DNA of 64,000 bases from positions 5,766,001 through 5,830,000 of the forward strand of contig JASJZH010000005.1 in assembly GCA_037178975.1 (NCBI GenBank). The letters are read 5' to 3'. Below, in pieces: positions 23,244-35,500 of this stretch (its first letter is position 1; every line of letters starts with the position of its first letter). A program made the translations under genes and the position numbers. This stretch comes from Oscheius tipulae (taxonomy: Eukaryota; Nematoda; Chromadorea; Rhabditida; Rhabditidae). The notes under the pieces are model-generated. The model saw only the letters and a program-made list of their open reading frames with translations. It did not search any database and had not been told where the DNA came from.

Positions 23244-24648
23244 CTATTTTGGGCATCTGTACGTCACCGTCCTCTCCGTCTTACTCTTCTCTCTACGCAG
23301 AAAACAAGAGTCAAGAAAGAATCAGGTCAGAAGAGATGAGTGCTATACTGTGAGCAGCACGAGCCTGTTCAGATATGACAAAGTTTATAAAGACACTGTA
23401 ATATTTGGTGATGAAAGACACGATTATATAGATACAGACAAGTGAAAGACAGGTAGAGGCTAGAGGCGAGAAAAGGGGAGATCGGACAAGCGCTGTCAGT
23501 CTAAAGGCTAGGCAAATATTTAAAGGGAGTGGCTCATTCTTTTTTCCTTCGTCGTATGTCCAACTTTGTTCGGAGAATACTGGAAATTCTATAATTTTCG
23601 GGATCAATGGCAACTTACTGATTGATAGAAGACCTGCTCGGAGCGTTCTCTCTCGAACAGATACCGTCTCTGATCAACTGTTCGCGGATCTCGCTCTGTC
23701 TCGTCATGCCTGAATGCATACTGTATACGTCCATTCATAAAACAAAACCTAGTCGCATTCTGTAGTCACGAACGGCGATTACCAGCGGCGACTCGGCACG
23801 ACCTTCTTTGGCATCTTTTGGTCGCACCGAACCAGTTTGGCGGAATCTGAAGAATTATGTTAGTCGGTTGGTGGTTTATGACGCAGTTGTGTTACAGCAG
23901 CATCCAGAGAACAACTTTCTCATCAAAGTAACAATCGGGGGAGGGGGATTTCTTTACATTTTGAAACCAAGGGTTGAACTCAAGTCTTGCGCTTGAATCT
24001 TTCCCTTGAGTATGAACTATGAAACAAACCTGTTGAGTATCTTGCTGACACAACTGTGAGTCACACAGAGACGTTTGGAGATGTCGCAGATCTTCCAGCC
24101 GTTCTGAACATCACTTGTCCTTTACTTCACCCTTGAACTACCTGAAACAGTTTGACAATCTCCTCTCTTTCAAACATGGACAGCGGCAGCCCCGGGCTAT
24201 AAGTTCGACCAAGTTGATTTCTGCCTAAACTTTGAATAAAGTTGTGTTCTCCTAGAAGTTGTCTCTTTGGGCATACCTGAACTCCGAACAACGTCTCTAA
24301 TTGACTGAGGAACTGTTGGTTCGGGATCCAGCGAAGAGCAAGAACCAGAGGAGGGAGAGTTCCCGACAGACCCATCCATGAAGTGGTACATCTGAAACTG
24401 AAATTCACTACAATTTAGTTTAGAAAAAGACTTCGGGAGGTGTCATGGGATCATGACAGCGCATGTCGTGGAGAGGAGGAAGAGAGAGACAGGGTAGTGG
24501 TGTGGTATCATAGCACCGTGCTCCATCGCCACTCTGTAATCTGAAGGTTTAGTTCAAAAGTCGATGTTACATTGAGCCAGGCGTAGAAATCTCTTTCCAG
24601 ACTCTCTGGCGTCGAGGTGTCGATGATGTACGGAGATACGTAGTCCAT
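23244..24648 (-). CDS. Paired-domain (Pax-type) DNA-binding protein, diverged
   Basis: The model starts MDYVSPYIID. After a short variable N-terminus an almost complete paired domain is spread over several exons: GRNQLGRTYSPGLPLSMFE, IVKLFQ|NGWKICDISKRLCVSH, SCVSKILNR|FRQTGSVRP, then the second subdomain SPLVIAVRDYRM, MTRQSEIREQLIRDGICS and APSRSSIN. This parallels canonical Pax (GVNQLGG, PCDISRQLRVSHGCVSKIL, ETGSIKPG, SSINRI). No homeodomain or octapeptide is seen. The last exon (23244-23292, closing CPK) is tentative. The sequence style recalls the nematode nPax proteins. Likely a nuclear transcription factor. Introns are 40-52 bp except the last (about 326 bp). Confidence 0.82.
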
Positions 24649-26544
24649 TCTGAAAGAGACACTTATAGGAAAGATAGAAAATGGGAAGAAGAGTCGCTTG
24701 GCAGAACTGGCACAGTGTTATAATAGGGGTTGAAGGAAGTATATCTGGTTAGGTGGTATGCAGACAGCTTGTAACAAAACAGTGCCAGGAATCTGTACTA
24801 AACGATTAGCATTCAAGTACAAGGAATTTGAAAACAAAGTCTTGAAAAGTGGGAGGAAGCCGCCAGGTCGGGACTGGAAGTGTCTTATAGAAAAACGAGG
24901 CAAAAGCCTGGTGGCTTTTCCCGCCAGAGAAGATTTATCCGGCTTCATGATTTAGTGGAGGTGGATAATAACATGGTTAAGGATCGCGAGAAACCAAATG
25001 ACTAGGAATCAGGTGGTGGTTTTCGAACGGGAAAAGGACAGAGAAACTTGGTGATGACGAGTTTCACCTGGCAGACAGCTTGACGCCCTTCACACCTTTT
25101 GGCGAAAATCTTCAAGCTTACTGTAATATCCAATAGCTCTTCAATTCGAACCTATTGAAGCAACAAAAATCGGCAAAATCTCGACCGGTCGTTGTGTTAA
25201 GAAAAAGATTACGCGACCCAGCTTATCCAAGTTCAAGTTTGTCCAGTTTGGCGAAGGTCAAGATGGTGGAATTGAGAGAGGTAGAGAGGAGACGAGTGAC
25301 CCCCGAGCCGTCAGTCGACACAACTGAGACTTGGACAAAGTAATTCAGTAAACAGTTAGGCAGCAACACGTAACAACAAAAAGGACGAACGGGTTTTCTT
25401 CCCGCCTTAGGGGGCTGGAAGAAAACAACACAAGGTCCAAATTACTCATGTCCACCCTTTCGGGATCACGCCCAAATGGTAGTAATATGTCCGCTCGTAC
25501 AGTATTTGAGTGTTCTTTTGTCTCGACAGACTTGTATTTTGTAGCAGTACATGATAGGTCGAGATTATCAAAGACGGAACAAATCGAGCAAGTTCCACTG
25601 CCAATATGTATGGGTATAAAAAGAGCATGACCAAGGAAGATGAGGATATACCGAGGCCTGTATGACTTTGAATCAGAACAAGCTGGTGCTGCCTTTTAGA
25701 GATTTCACGTACCTCTTTTCTGTGAAATGAAGAGTATTGCTGAACTGGTGTAAACTGAACTTCACAGGACATTTCTAGGTGAGACTGAACGGTCACGGTA
25801 AAAATTTGTGCCTCTTCAAGCTCCAATTCTCTGATCTACATGGTTACTCCTCTAATTTCAATTGGTCAATCGCTCTCCAAACCGCTGCAACCTAATATTT
25901 TTCTGTCGGCAGCTAATCTGCGACATGCATCTCTTGACCACAGAGATAGTCCAGTCGGCGGCATTTGCACTTTACCGGCTTCAAACCCACAGCAAAACCA
26001 CTAGTGTCTTGCGGAGAAAAAACACACGAGACAACACCCAATTTGTCTCAGGAATCTCCATGCTGCCCAAGCATTTCCCCAAACTGTCACAAACAACATT
26101 GGGACAGAAGTGAAACCGGGAAATGTCTTGGAAGGTTCAACAAGAGGAACTGTTGCGAAAACACATGCAAACATGGCAGGCGACAATGGATTGGAACGGG
26201 AATGTCGGTGTCGAGACAATAGGAACACGCTGATTATAATTGGAGCTAACCAGCTGATCGCCAACTCTTTTTGGATCAAAGTTCGATCCCACCGCTATCT
26301 GGGGCGGTTTTTTGATGGATGCCACCGCTCGGGGTTGAGGAATGTCCGTCTGCACAAACAGAAGACGTAAAAGTGGGTTTGGCACCGGTGGGTGGAGAGG
26401 GAAGAATCATCGAAGCAAGTGGAGCCAGGGGTTGTAGCTTCCTACGATTTTCAGCAAAGGTTCAAAGTTTGCAAGAAAAACTGCAGAAGGGTTCATTGGG
26501 AGCTCAGTTAGGAAACTCACTGAAGGACCTAGCGCTGTTTAGAT

Positions 26545-26830
26545 AACATCAGCCGTCTCGACAGCTTTGCTGTCTATTTGTATACAGTTTGCGTTGGCGG
26601 CTGCGCCGCTTCGTAGTAACAAAAGAATCCCAGTGGTTTCATTGCGACGAAAATAAAGTTCTAGAGCGCATCCAAAGTTGACTTGCCATCCAGTATTGCC
26701 AATAACTTTTTCTGAACAACAAAACTTCTGAACAGAAAATAAATTGCTCGCTTTTTTTTGTGGTGACGGACGGACGGACTGACAGACACCTTTGCGCTTT
26801 AGGAGTAGAGAGATCATCATTTAGTCGCAA
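26545..26830 (-). repeat. Dispersed ~280 bp repeat, inverted copy
   Basis: Reverse complement of the element at 22785-23040. It carries the hairpin GACAGC-TTT-GCTGTC (26560-26574) at the place where the other copy has GACGGC/GCCGTC, and a second hairpin GCGGC-TGC-GCCGC (26597-26609). It ends with the tract GGACGGACGGACTGACAGACACC and GCGCTTTAGGAGTAGAGAG. Confidence 0.8.
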
Positions 26831-28744
26831 TGTACGAGAATTCAGAAGCACAGTCGTAAAGAGCCAAACTGGGAATTCAGTGACAAGTAAAGACGTCATC
26901 TGGTCAACTGAAGAAGCTCATATCATGATTTCGCAACGTTAGAAGACTACTATTTCTGTGGAAACCGGAAGCATCTGGTGCTAACAGGCGTAGTGTCCCT
27001 TCCGTCACCGCCCTACAAAAAAGCGCCAAAACATGCTAATAAGCAAGTTTTAGAGAATGTGAGAACACGTGCCTACTGTAGCCAATCGTAGATCGTAGTC
27101 AGCTCTCGTTTGAAGACAACTTTGGTGGTTAATAAGATCGTTAAAGTCTGCAGTAATTGACAAGACAAATGTTTTTGTAATTAACGCGATAAGAAGGTGT
27201 CGAAGCTGCGATGAAACATGGATCTTCCCCCATCACCTGCTGGGAACGAACCCGTTTCGATGGCGCAATGTTATCATAAGAAGAGAAAAGGTGTGGTTAA
27301 TTTATAGCTTCTTCTGAAGAGGAAGGAGCTTCAAAGGGTCAAGACCTCAAATGAACTCTCACTGGGAGGGCGGGGGATTGGCCTACCTTCGATCACGGAT
27401 CTCAAGAAGACCGATTGAGACGAGCATTTGTGACAAATCCGCTTGCCTCGGGTGGTTCCGAGACAAAGAATCCTGGTTACTTTCACCCGGATTCTCAAAG
27501 AAGAGAGTGAGGAAAGTGAACTTGTTGCAGCGACTTTCTCTTGTTATCACAATTATCATAATCCATCATCACTGGGGAGAAAGCCCGAAATATTAACCCG
27601 TTCCTAGGCCAGGTTTCTCCTGGGGTGAATTTGCTTTTTGCCAAAGTGTTTTCTTGGGTGGCGGAAGTGATGGTGATCACAAACAAGCGGTCAAGTAAAA
27701 GTCATTGGCTCGAAACGAAACCGAAGGTGGCTACAATGAGTTATTGGGTGGCGGTCTTCAATGTCTCAACAAACTCAGAGTTCAGAATAGATACACGGGC
27801 ATTTCATCCCTGTTATTATATTCTTGCATCAGAAAACTTCCATAAAAAGGTCAAGTTGGTCAGTCGTTTGACTACAGAGCAACAATGAGCAGCTGTGTTT
27901 ATTCCGGAGAAACCACAACTAGAGCCTGAGACGTTACGAGCGAGCTTTTGTGGTGGATAAGGCAAGCAATTAGACGTATGAGCATAGGTTCGGTAATTTT
28001 AAAAACACAGACATAACTTTCGAAGACAGCGTTTGCTTACAGTCGCATCTCCTGGTTTACCTCCAACTAAAGCACTTGTTCCTTGATCTCTTTCTTCCTT
28101 GCCGAGACCCGTCTCATCCAAGGGGGACAGTCCATTGTGAGCTGGGTCCGTAAAAGGAATCAAACGATTATCGGCTGACTGTAAAACAGCCGCCCCGACA
28201 CGGAGACGGCAGAGGGAGACAAACCGTAATCCGTAATTATTGTACCGGACCAAGTAAGGTCCCCGATCAACACTTTTGTCCTGCTGGAGGGACAAAGCAA
28301 ATTTTCAGGATTTTCCAGGAGGAAGTGATTATGTTGCCAACAGCAAGCGGCTTCTGTCTCTTGGCACAATAAAACCGAGACAGCTATTGACAAATCGGGT
28401 GCCGAAATGATGGATGAGGCTTTGAGAAAATCGAAACTGTACAGACACAAACGGCCGAAGGTGTCAAGCCTGTATAAGAGATGATTGAGGGTTGCTGCTT
28501 TGAGGAACCGAGGATGTCGTAATAATCCAAAGGAATCCAGTTGCAGCCGGCCGCCAATCAGCACTCAGGCATGAAGACGGCCCAAGTGAGGAAAACATCT
28601 TCACAGCCGGGAACTGTAGAGGTTGCATACAGGACAGGAAGGGTGGGAAAGTGACTGCTTGTTAGGTTTACAACTTTGTTCTCTGTCAAAATGTTCTAAC
28701 TTAATTCAATCCGGGAGTTTCTGAAAGAGACTGAACCTATGTAC

Positions 28745-28760
28745 AGAGAGAGAGAGAGAG
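28745..28760. repeat. (GA)n microsatellite
   Basis: Eight tandem AG dinucleotides in a non-coding region. Confidence 0.9.
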
Positions 28761-30985
28761 CCCTCGAGACCTTCAGGTTCTCTGCTACTAATTGTAAGCT
28801 GTAAACCGATTAACTAAAATTGACAATGTTTCCTGACTAGGAGTCAGATGCATTTCAGGTTTGAAGTTTGACGGACAGGGTAGCATCAAAAAGGGTAGGC
28901 TGACATGAATAAATTTTGGATTTGCTGGTTCAAGAAGGCTTATTGGTCGAAAGTATTTGTAACTCACAAAGGGTATGAGAAGAAAAGATAATGAGACAAG
29001 TGGCTACAGGCAAGAGATGTCCAAGACAACTGGAACAACCGTGCCATCGCGGAGGGCAACTGTTCCCGCCAGAGCTTGTTATGATTAAAGAATAACGAGA
29101 TATAACAAGACAGCATAGTTGGCAGCAGTCAGTGGCAGCTCCCGGTCTGTTGTTAGGGGATAACGAATAGCTGCAATCATAACAGAACCTGCTGCCGCAA
29201 GCGGCGATGCTCTCCGGAAGCGAGAATGACATAACAAGTAGGCAGTAAGCGGGACTATAATCTCGAGAGAAGGAGAAATAAACTTGGAGACTGGTAGTCC
29301 GAAGGAGATATTTGCCAACTACTAATGGCAAGAGAGGTTTCGCTTCTTCCTCACACGAGATCCAGAAATGGTCCGAACAGGCTTCCCCTCTAAAGTACTC
29401 TCTTCCACTCGACAATGCGCGAAAAGAGCGGAATTCTAGCGAAAGTGCCATATTCGGACTCTAACACGATGGCGCAAGGGCGAAAGTATATTAGCCTCCC
29501 CTAGTCGGAGATCAGTCGATTCCGCAAATGGAAAGTTTTAGCAACTTCACAAGGTTGTAGCTTGATCTAAGGATCATCAAAAATTCAGAATACCTGGAAT
29601 ACTGAAAGGGTTTCCTACTTCGAATGTTAGTCAAGGAACAGATTCAAAAGATTAGAAAAAATACATCACCATAGACAGACCTTAAGTCTTCTTGATGAAC
29701 TGTTTGGTGCGCGAATCTCAAGTGATGAGTAATCCCTAAGTGGCTTCTCTTGTTTTTTTCTAATGGTGGGTACAGATGATTCATCTCAAAGCTAGATACT
29801 AGATGTTTCAACAGTTTCTTTTTTTGACTTGAAGCGTGTGCTTGTTCCCTTCTAACTTTCAACTTTTAAAGTATCGTTGAGATTGATGGGTTCATTCAGT
29901 CTGTTAGTGAGTAAAAATGTTTAGAGATTGAAAGGTTAGCTAGAAAAGACGGTCGGCTATCCATTGATAATTGTGTTCTCAGCTCCTCGGAAATGGTAAT
30001 TGGACGGGTTGAGGAGGCGCCGATGGACGTCGTTGCCTTTTTCGAAACAATCGTTGTCACAAGAAACAACAGTGTCATAATTGGTCGAGCCACGAAACGA
30101 CCATAAAGCGCGCCCGCGGATGCTTCAAAGAACCAGCCCTCCGGGGCTAACAGAGTAGATGTCTTGCCGGAAGAACACTTCGAGTGGACCAATGTCCTTC
30201 AATCACTTTTTGGTCTGGTTCATTCACTTTCTTTGGAGAAGCAACAACGAAGGTTTTGGGGATTGCTTTCTAACAGAATTTCAAAGGAACACTCAATTGA
30301 ATTCATTGTAAAAGCCATTTCAGCTAGACATACAGTGGCTTTTCCAAGATCTTGGAGCACCTTTCGGGCCGTTCACTTCGCTCCAAGGTGTTTTTGCATG
30401 TGACAAGGGACAAGAAGCACGTAACTTGGTAAAAACTAAACGCGGAATCTTGGAGAAACTAACACGAGGATCAGAACTATGAATAAGAATGCAATAGTAG
30501 CATACAGGGCCTTTACGCCTGCAGCTTTGTAACACTAAATACAATAGATAGTACAATAGGCAGTTCATAGCTCTTGGACAGCAGCAATTCTCTTGAATTC
30601 TATCGGTAGGCTACTTGTTCAGTTCCTCCGCAGTAATCGCACGGGTGTTTGACAGGGAGTCTTTTCCGTTATTTGAGAGCCACAATAGTTCATTCTTAGC
30701 AGTTTTTTCGCGTCGGGACAGACTTGCATCTGGTAGTCTACCCGCAAGTATGCATGGGTGGCGCTTCTGTTTGCAAGGTTAGTCTGTCGGACTACTGTAA
30801 AAAAGGGGAAACTACTGTCAAAAGAGAAATACTGTAATCTTGGTAGAGAAGCGTGAGAGGCGACCATTACTGACGACTTCTAGCAAGCAAACTGAAGCGA
30901 CCTTGGGAATTTACTGTAGCTTGAGTTCAGCCGAAAGCGGGTTCTTTTACTTCTGAAGTTTGTAACAACGTCTGCAAAACTCTTG

Positions 30986-31821
30986 TTTCTTGTAAGAAAC
31001 ATACTAAATGCTACTTGGCCCAGATCCCCGTATCAAATGTCGAGTACGTCTTCATCGACCGTCGTACCAAGTTGGCCAAAAAGCCTCATGAACTCGCAAA
31101 AACATCCAGCTGTTCATGGAATTCAACGGCACAAGGACAGTCCACATCGGAAACCTTTCGAAGTTGAAGCGTCCGAAGATTGGCTGCATGAAGCCTGGCA
31201 AACTCAATGTGACGGTATGGAACGAGAAGGGCTATTTGAAAGAACTGCAGGACAATAAGTCGTACGGCTGCGAGGTGACTCTCTCGAAAGAGCTCTCGTT
31301 TAGCCGCTACGTGTTGGGAAACATCAGCATTGACGAGAAGACGTATTCGAGCGGCTACGATTCGACCGTTCTGGACAAAAACTCGCGGATCACTGATGAA
31401 ACAGCGCACTTTTTCGCCTAGCTGTGTATTAAATGTCACAAGAAGGATCTCGACCACGACGTGAATAAGAAGAGAAGGTCGAACTGCACAGCCTTTATGG
31501 GAACCTTAGAAGTCGACGAAGAGGATCTGGCAAACATGACTCTCCTGAACAACATCCGAGAAGTCGAGGGAAGAGTGTACATTCACATTACGAGCCACAA
31601 AAACGTGACCATCATGAAAGATGCAATTCTGTCCCACACATCAAGAAAGAGCAGCAGAAAAAGGAGCGAGGAGAGGAGTAGCAAGAAGAGATTGAGTATG
31701 TCTTTTCTCAAGTGTCTATAACCTGATCTTCCTTTCAGCTGTGATCATCGGCGTGATTGGCGGCACCGCGGTACTCTTCCTCATCTTGGTGGTCGCGGCC
31801 GCTGCCGCCTTCTGCTATTGA
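30986..31821 (+). pseudogene. Receptor-L-domain-like membrane protein, possibly frameshifted
   Basis: Downstream of a plausible acceptor (CTTGGCCCAG ending near 31022) one frame reads NVEYVFIDRRTKLAKKP and a second, shifted by one base in an A run near 31098, reads IQLFMEFNGTRTVHIGNL. The frame then continues through cysteine-containing beta-rich sequence. An in-frame TAG at 31419 can be avoided by an intron from GTTCTG to CGCCTAG. After that come CTAFMGTLEVDEEDLANMT and NNIREVEGRVYIHI, which resemble a receptor L domain (EGFR/insulin receptor fold), a basic stretch, a short intron and one membrane segment (VIIGVIGGTAVLFLILVV) ending FCY. Either a real multi-exon surface protein with a missed intron, or a decaying copy. 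I could not find a start codon. Confidence 0.4.
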
Positions 31822-32195
31822 AGAAACAGTTTTTAACTATCATAATTCTATTGAGAGACGGACGTGTAACGGGAAAGAGAGACAGTGACAGAGAAACACT
31901 GCGACCTTAAAGCGAGTGTCCGGAACCCTTTCTAGTTCGCAAAAGTTAAAACTCAGGTCATTTGACAAGCCGTAGAGCAAGTGGAGATTGCACTGGCTTT
32001 CAGTTTCTGCAACCTATTCGAGCTGCAGGATTGAGCCTCTTTTACCACGTAACATTAGTTTCGAAGTACCATATCAAGGTAAAACTGTTCCAGTGAAAAC
32101 GAGACAGCCTCATTCCATAAGAGTAACATTGGAAATTATTTTGGGTGAAAAACTCTAGTAGCCTTGACTTCTGGAACTAGCCTCGACTTGCCAAA
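31822..32195. other. Interval without recognised features
   Basis: About 370 bp between the receptor-L-like gene and the NTR-like ORF. Nothing recognised. Confidence 0.4.
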
Positions 32196-32504
32196 ATGCG
32201 CGTGACTTGTCGAGACAAGGCTGACAAGTACTGCCGAGAAAGCTTCTCAGGAAATGGTAACTTTTGCTCTGGAGTAGCAACTTTGCGGTCTTTTATTTCG
32301 GTGGTAATCGATGATAAAACAAAAAAGAAGTACACCTCCGTAATCAGCGATTTTTTTCTCTACAATGCCCATATCAGAACTCATGGTCGCGAAAAGAGTC
32401 CGGACACTCGATTTAACAGAACCTGCAGCTGTGGAGTGAGAGAATATAATCTGATTTCAAAGGCATTTAGAATAGAGATTGGCTTCTGTCTGGTTTCAAA
32501 CTAG
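32196..32504 (+). CDS. Possible NTR/TIMP-like small cysteine-containing ORF
   Basis: An intronless frame of 102 residues with Cys at MRVTCRD, KYCRESF, NFCSGVATL, CSCGVREYNLI and GFCLVSN. The order resembles an NTR domain: a cysteine next to VATLRSFISVV, a YTSVISDFF strand, then C-x-C followed by EYNLISK (compare EYLIAGK in TIMPs). There is no signal peptide and no flanking exons that I can see, so it may be a fragment or coincidence. Confidence 0.22.
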   Translation: MRVTCRDKADKYCRESFSGNGNFCSGVATLRSFISVVIDDKTKKKYTSVISDFFLYNAHIRTHGREKSPDTRFNRTCSCGVREYNLISKAFRIEIGFCLVSN

Positions 32505-35500
32505 GCATACTTCCAGAGGCCTCAAAGGAAATCTATAGAGTTGTCAATCCAGTCAACTGTTTGTTTCTTTGTCATGTGTCATCCTTTCGCCCCATGCTTC
32601 TTGAGCGCCCAATAACACCGTCAAGTTTCCTTCTGTAGTAGTTTTCAGTCCGACGAAACGTAGTCTTCAAGTTAAAAGCAGCAATCATGTTGTCATGGTA
32701 ATTGGGAAAGGGCCCATTGCTTTTTTGTAGTTGGCGTGTGCTCTGGGAGTATCGAATGCCAAATCAATGGTACCATCGGAGTACACCAAAGCACAGAACT
32801 GGCTGTGCTTAGAAACAGCGAAAAGGAATAGGTGAATGGGATGCTCTGTTATAGACAGTTCAGTAACAGCCGTTGCTTAATCACCTTTTATAACTGACAG
32901 TCTTTTCGAAGCTGGTAGAAAGAGACAAAGAGTATGCCCACTAAGAGTAAACTCACGCCTACTCTTTCCTCTGTCGCCTTGACTGACTAACGTTTTCTGC
33001 TTTTTATTCCTACCCTATCGCGAACGGAAGAGCAGAAGTGTGTCTAGTCTGATGCCGGACGCATCTATTGGGGAAGAGCTGCAGGGGAAAGACCTACCGT
33101 ATCCAGTTGCCTAGGCAGCAACCATTTGATGTCTCTATCGGCAGAGAGGGGCTTGCATTGACAGCATCACATGAAATTTTGGGTAGACGTGGTTTTGAGA
33201 CTTACAGACTCAGAGTCACAGAAAAAGTAAAATACAGTGCAGCTTGGTAAGGGGGAACAGTATGAAACCTTAGACCGGGCAGGGGACTGGATGAAGGTCA
33301 GGAGCCAGGAGAGATAGAATAAGAGCTGTATGCACCGTAGCCGAAACAGCACTTAAAACTACCTCATCTGAGTCGAGACATTGTCGTACAGGGGGTCGGG
33401 TTCCTACAGTAGTAGAGGGAGCAGAGCCGGCATCCGCGACGAGGCCGTCTGGCCGGAGTGAGAGGCCCGGCGCAGACCGCTCTGCAGAGAGAGCGACGGC
33501 CAGACGTTTTTTCGCCGGCGGCATCGATTGGCGAAAAATGGCTGTGTGCCTGGCTGACGGGGCGGAGAGGACGAGGAAGCGAATGGAAACCATGTCTGGC
33601 TTTTTAGAGTAGAGGATAGGGGGCAGGTAGAGGAGAGACTAGGACAGGACGTTGGGCGAGAGAAGGAGCTGGAGCAGCAAGAGAAACGGACTGATTGGAC
33701 TGGAAGAGACTGAAATCGGAAGATCGGACAACCCTATGGAAATGAACAGACTCCCGTCTCACCCTGACGAAAGAAATTATCGATCCGGAATCATTGAAAG
33801 ACAGAGGGGCTATCCCCGGCGCAGGACAAACGGAGGTAAAGAAGCATTTCCTTGAAGTTGGAATAACAGACTGTTTCGCGAACTAGGAGAACAATTGGGA
33901 ACAAAACTAAGAAAGTTAATAGGTTAGAGGAACACCACTATCAGGACTTTTTAAGTCTCAATTATAGCGCTGCGCTGGTACTCGAAATAGATGCGTGTTT
34001 CAGTCCCATTTTCTCATGTAAAAACCATTTTTGGATCAGCATAATGTTGTAGAAACTTGTAGAGTGTAGCCTATTTTACAAAAACATTGACGAGCTTGAA
34101 AATCAAGATGAACATGCTGGAAATCAGAATCAAATCATCGATCAATTCGCCACTCATGCGGTCTCCGTGCACCTTTTCGGTTCGAAGTTGAGAATTTTTC
34201 TTTTTCTTTCGGATGCTAGCAACGAAAATATCGAATTGCCGAGAACAAATAGCTTTTTGCAAAGACGGAAAATGGCTTGTCTCCATGTGCTGGACAAACG
34301 GAAACGGTCAGATTCCCTACAGCTTGTGGACATGATGGAAAACTGGCTGGTAAATAGAAGTGGTAAAACATTTGAAAAAAAGACGAAGGGAGGACAAGAA
34401 AAAGAAAATAACATGTGAGTAGAAAAACAAGGTTCGGAGGCTAAAACAGATGCTGTAATTGTAAGCTTTTGCGGTTAACTTTTTGCTAAACTGTTCTGGG
34501 GGCAGAGAGAAGCCACTGCATTGAGTCTAACAGTAAATTTTGTATTTCAATGTGACCGGTTTATCGAACAATAAAGTTCAACATGATCCAGACAATCGTA
34601 GTCTCCGTTTACATTGCTTCACTTTAACTGCCCTTTCCCATGCCCTCTGTGACTTATCCTCTCCGTGCCTTTTGTGCAAACCTTGCCAGATCATGACAAA
34701 AAGCCGCCAGCGATTCATCGTCCCGTGTGAAAGCAGCAAAACAGTAACCTTGACTCACATCCCTCTCTCCCCGTGAAGGCATAATTTGACACGGTCACCT
34801 GCAGCCATTTTCCCTGTTGATCGTTCGGTTCCAAGACAAAGACACAGCTGCAGCCGTTTTTTCGTCCGAGGAGGAAAAAAAGATCGCTTAAAACCGCAGT
34901 GGGAAAGCCCTTTCTTTTGAAAAAAAAGTAAGACCTCTTCGGGGCGGTAAACTAACTTGTCCGTTCCCCAGTAAGATTATTACTAAAGACTGTTTATCGC
35001 AAAGTAAGGCAGTGCAACTTTGGAACATTCATTACCTGTGCAATACAGAGAAAAAGAATATACTGGCCCGCTTCATTCAGGACTTGGGTTTAGAAGGATG
35101 ATTCCTAGGATCTAGGACTCTGTCGGGGCTCTAACATATAACTTAACTTTGGCGTTAAAACTTGGAAGCTCTGTAACTTTATGCGAGTAGGGGTACCCCT
35201 AAATATTATTGTATATTCTTACTCAGGTCAAATTTTCCAACAAAATGGTACTTTACAAAAATTTTTGATCCGAACCCTCGGTCCCTCATGTCCAGCCCCT
35301 TAGTGTTTACAATAGGCTACGCGCAGACGGCTTCAGACAAACACACAGAGACGCGCGGACCATTTAAAATAGATTGACCCATCTTCCGTGTCTCTGAATC
35401 TACCGTAATCCGGTCTAGAAGAGAGACACGCCCAACCCGAGGTGAGGTCAACGACTGATGTTGTCGCCTCTCGCTTGGCCAAATCGATGCAACAAACAAA

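Larger units (their letters stand above)
24649..30985. other. Gene-poor stretch with one repeat copy
   Basis: About 6.3 kb in which no ORF shows a recognisable domain or a convincing exon series on either strand. It contains the repeat at 26545-26830 and a (GA)n run at 28745-28760. The first few hundred bases should include the promoter of the paired-domain gene. Confidence 0.45.

Noticed and set aside
28160-29451. Long minus-strand ORFs (134 and 173 codons)
   Set aside because: No domain, no conserved motif and no exon chain; composition is leucine/serine-rich as expected by chance.
33270-33593. GC-rich 107-codon ORF
   Set aside because: Open because of base composition; no similarity to any family I recognise.
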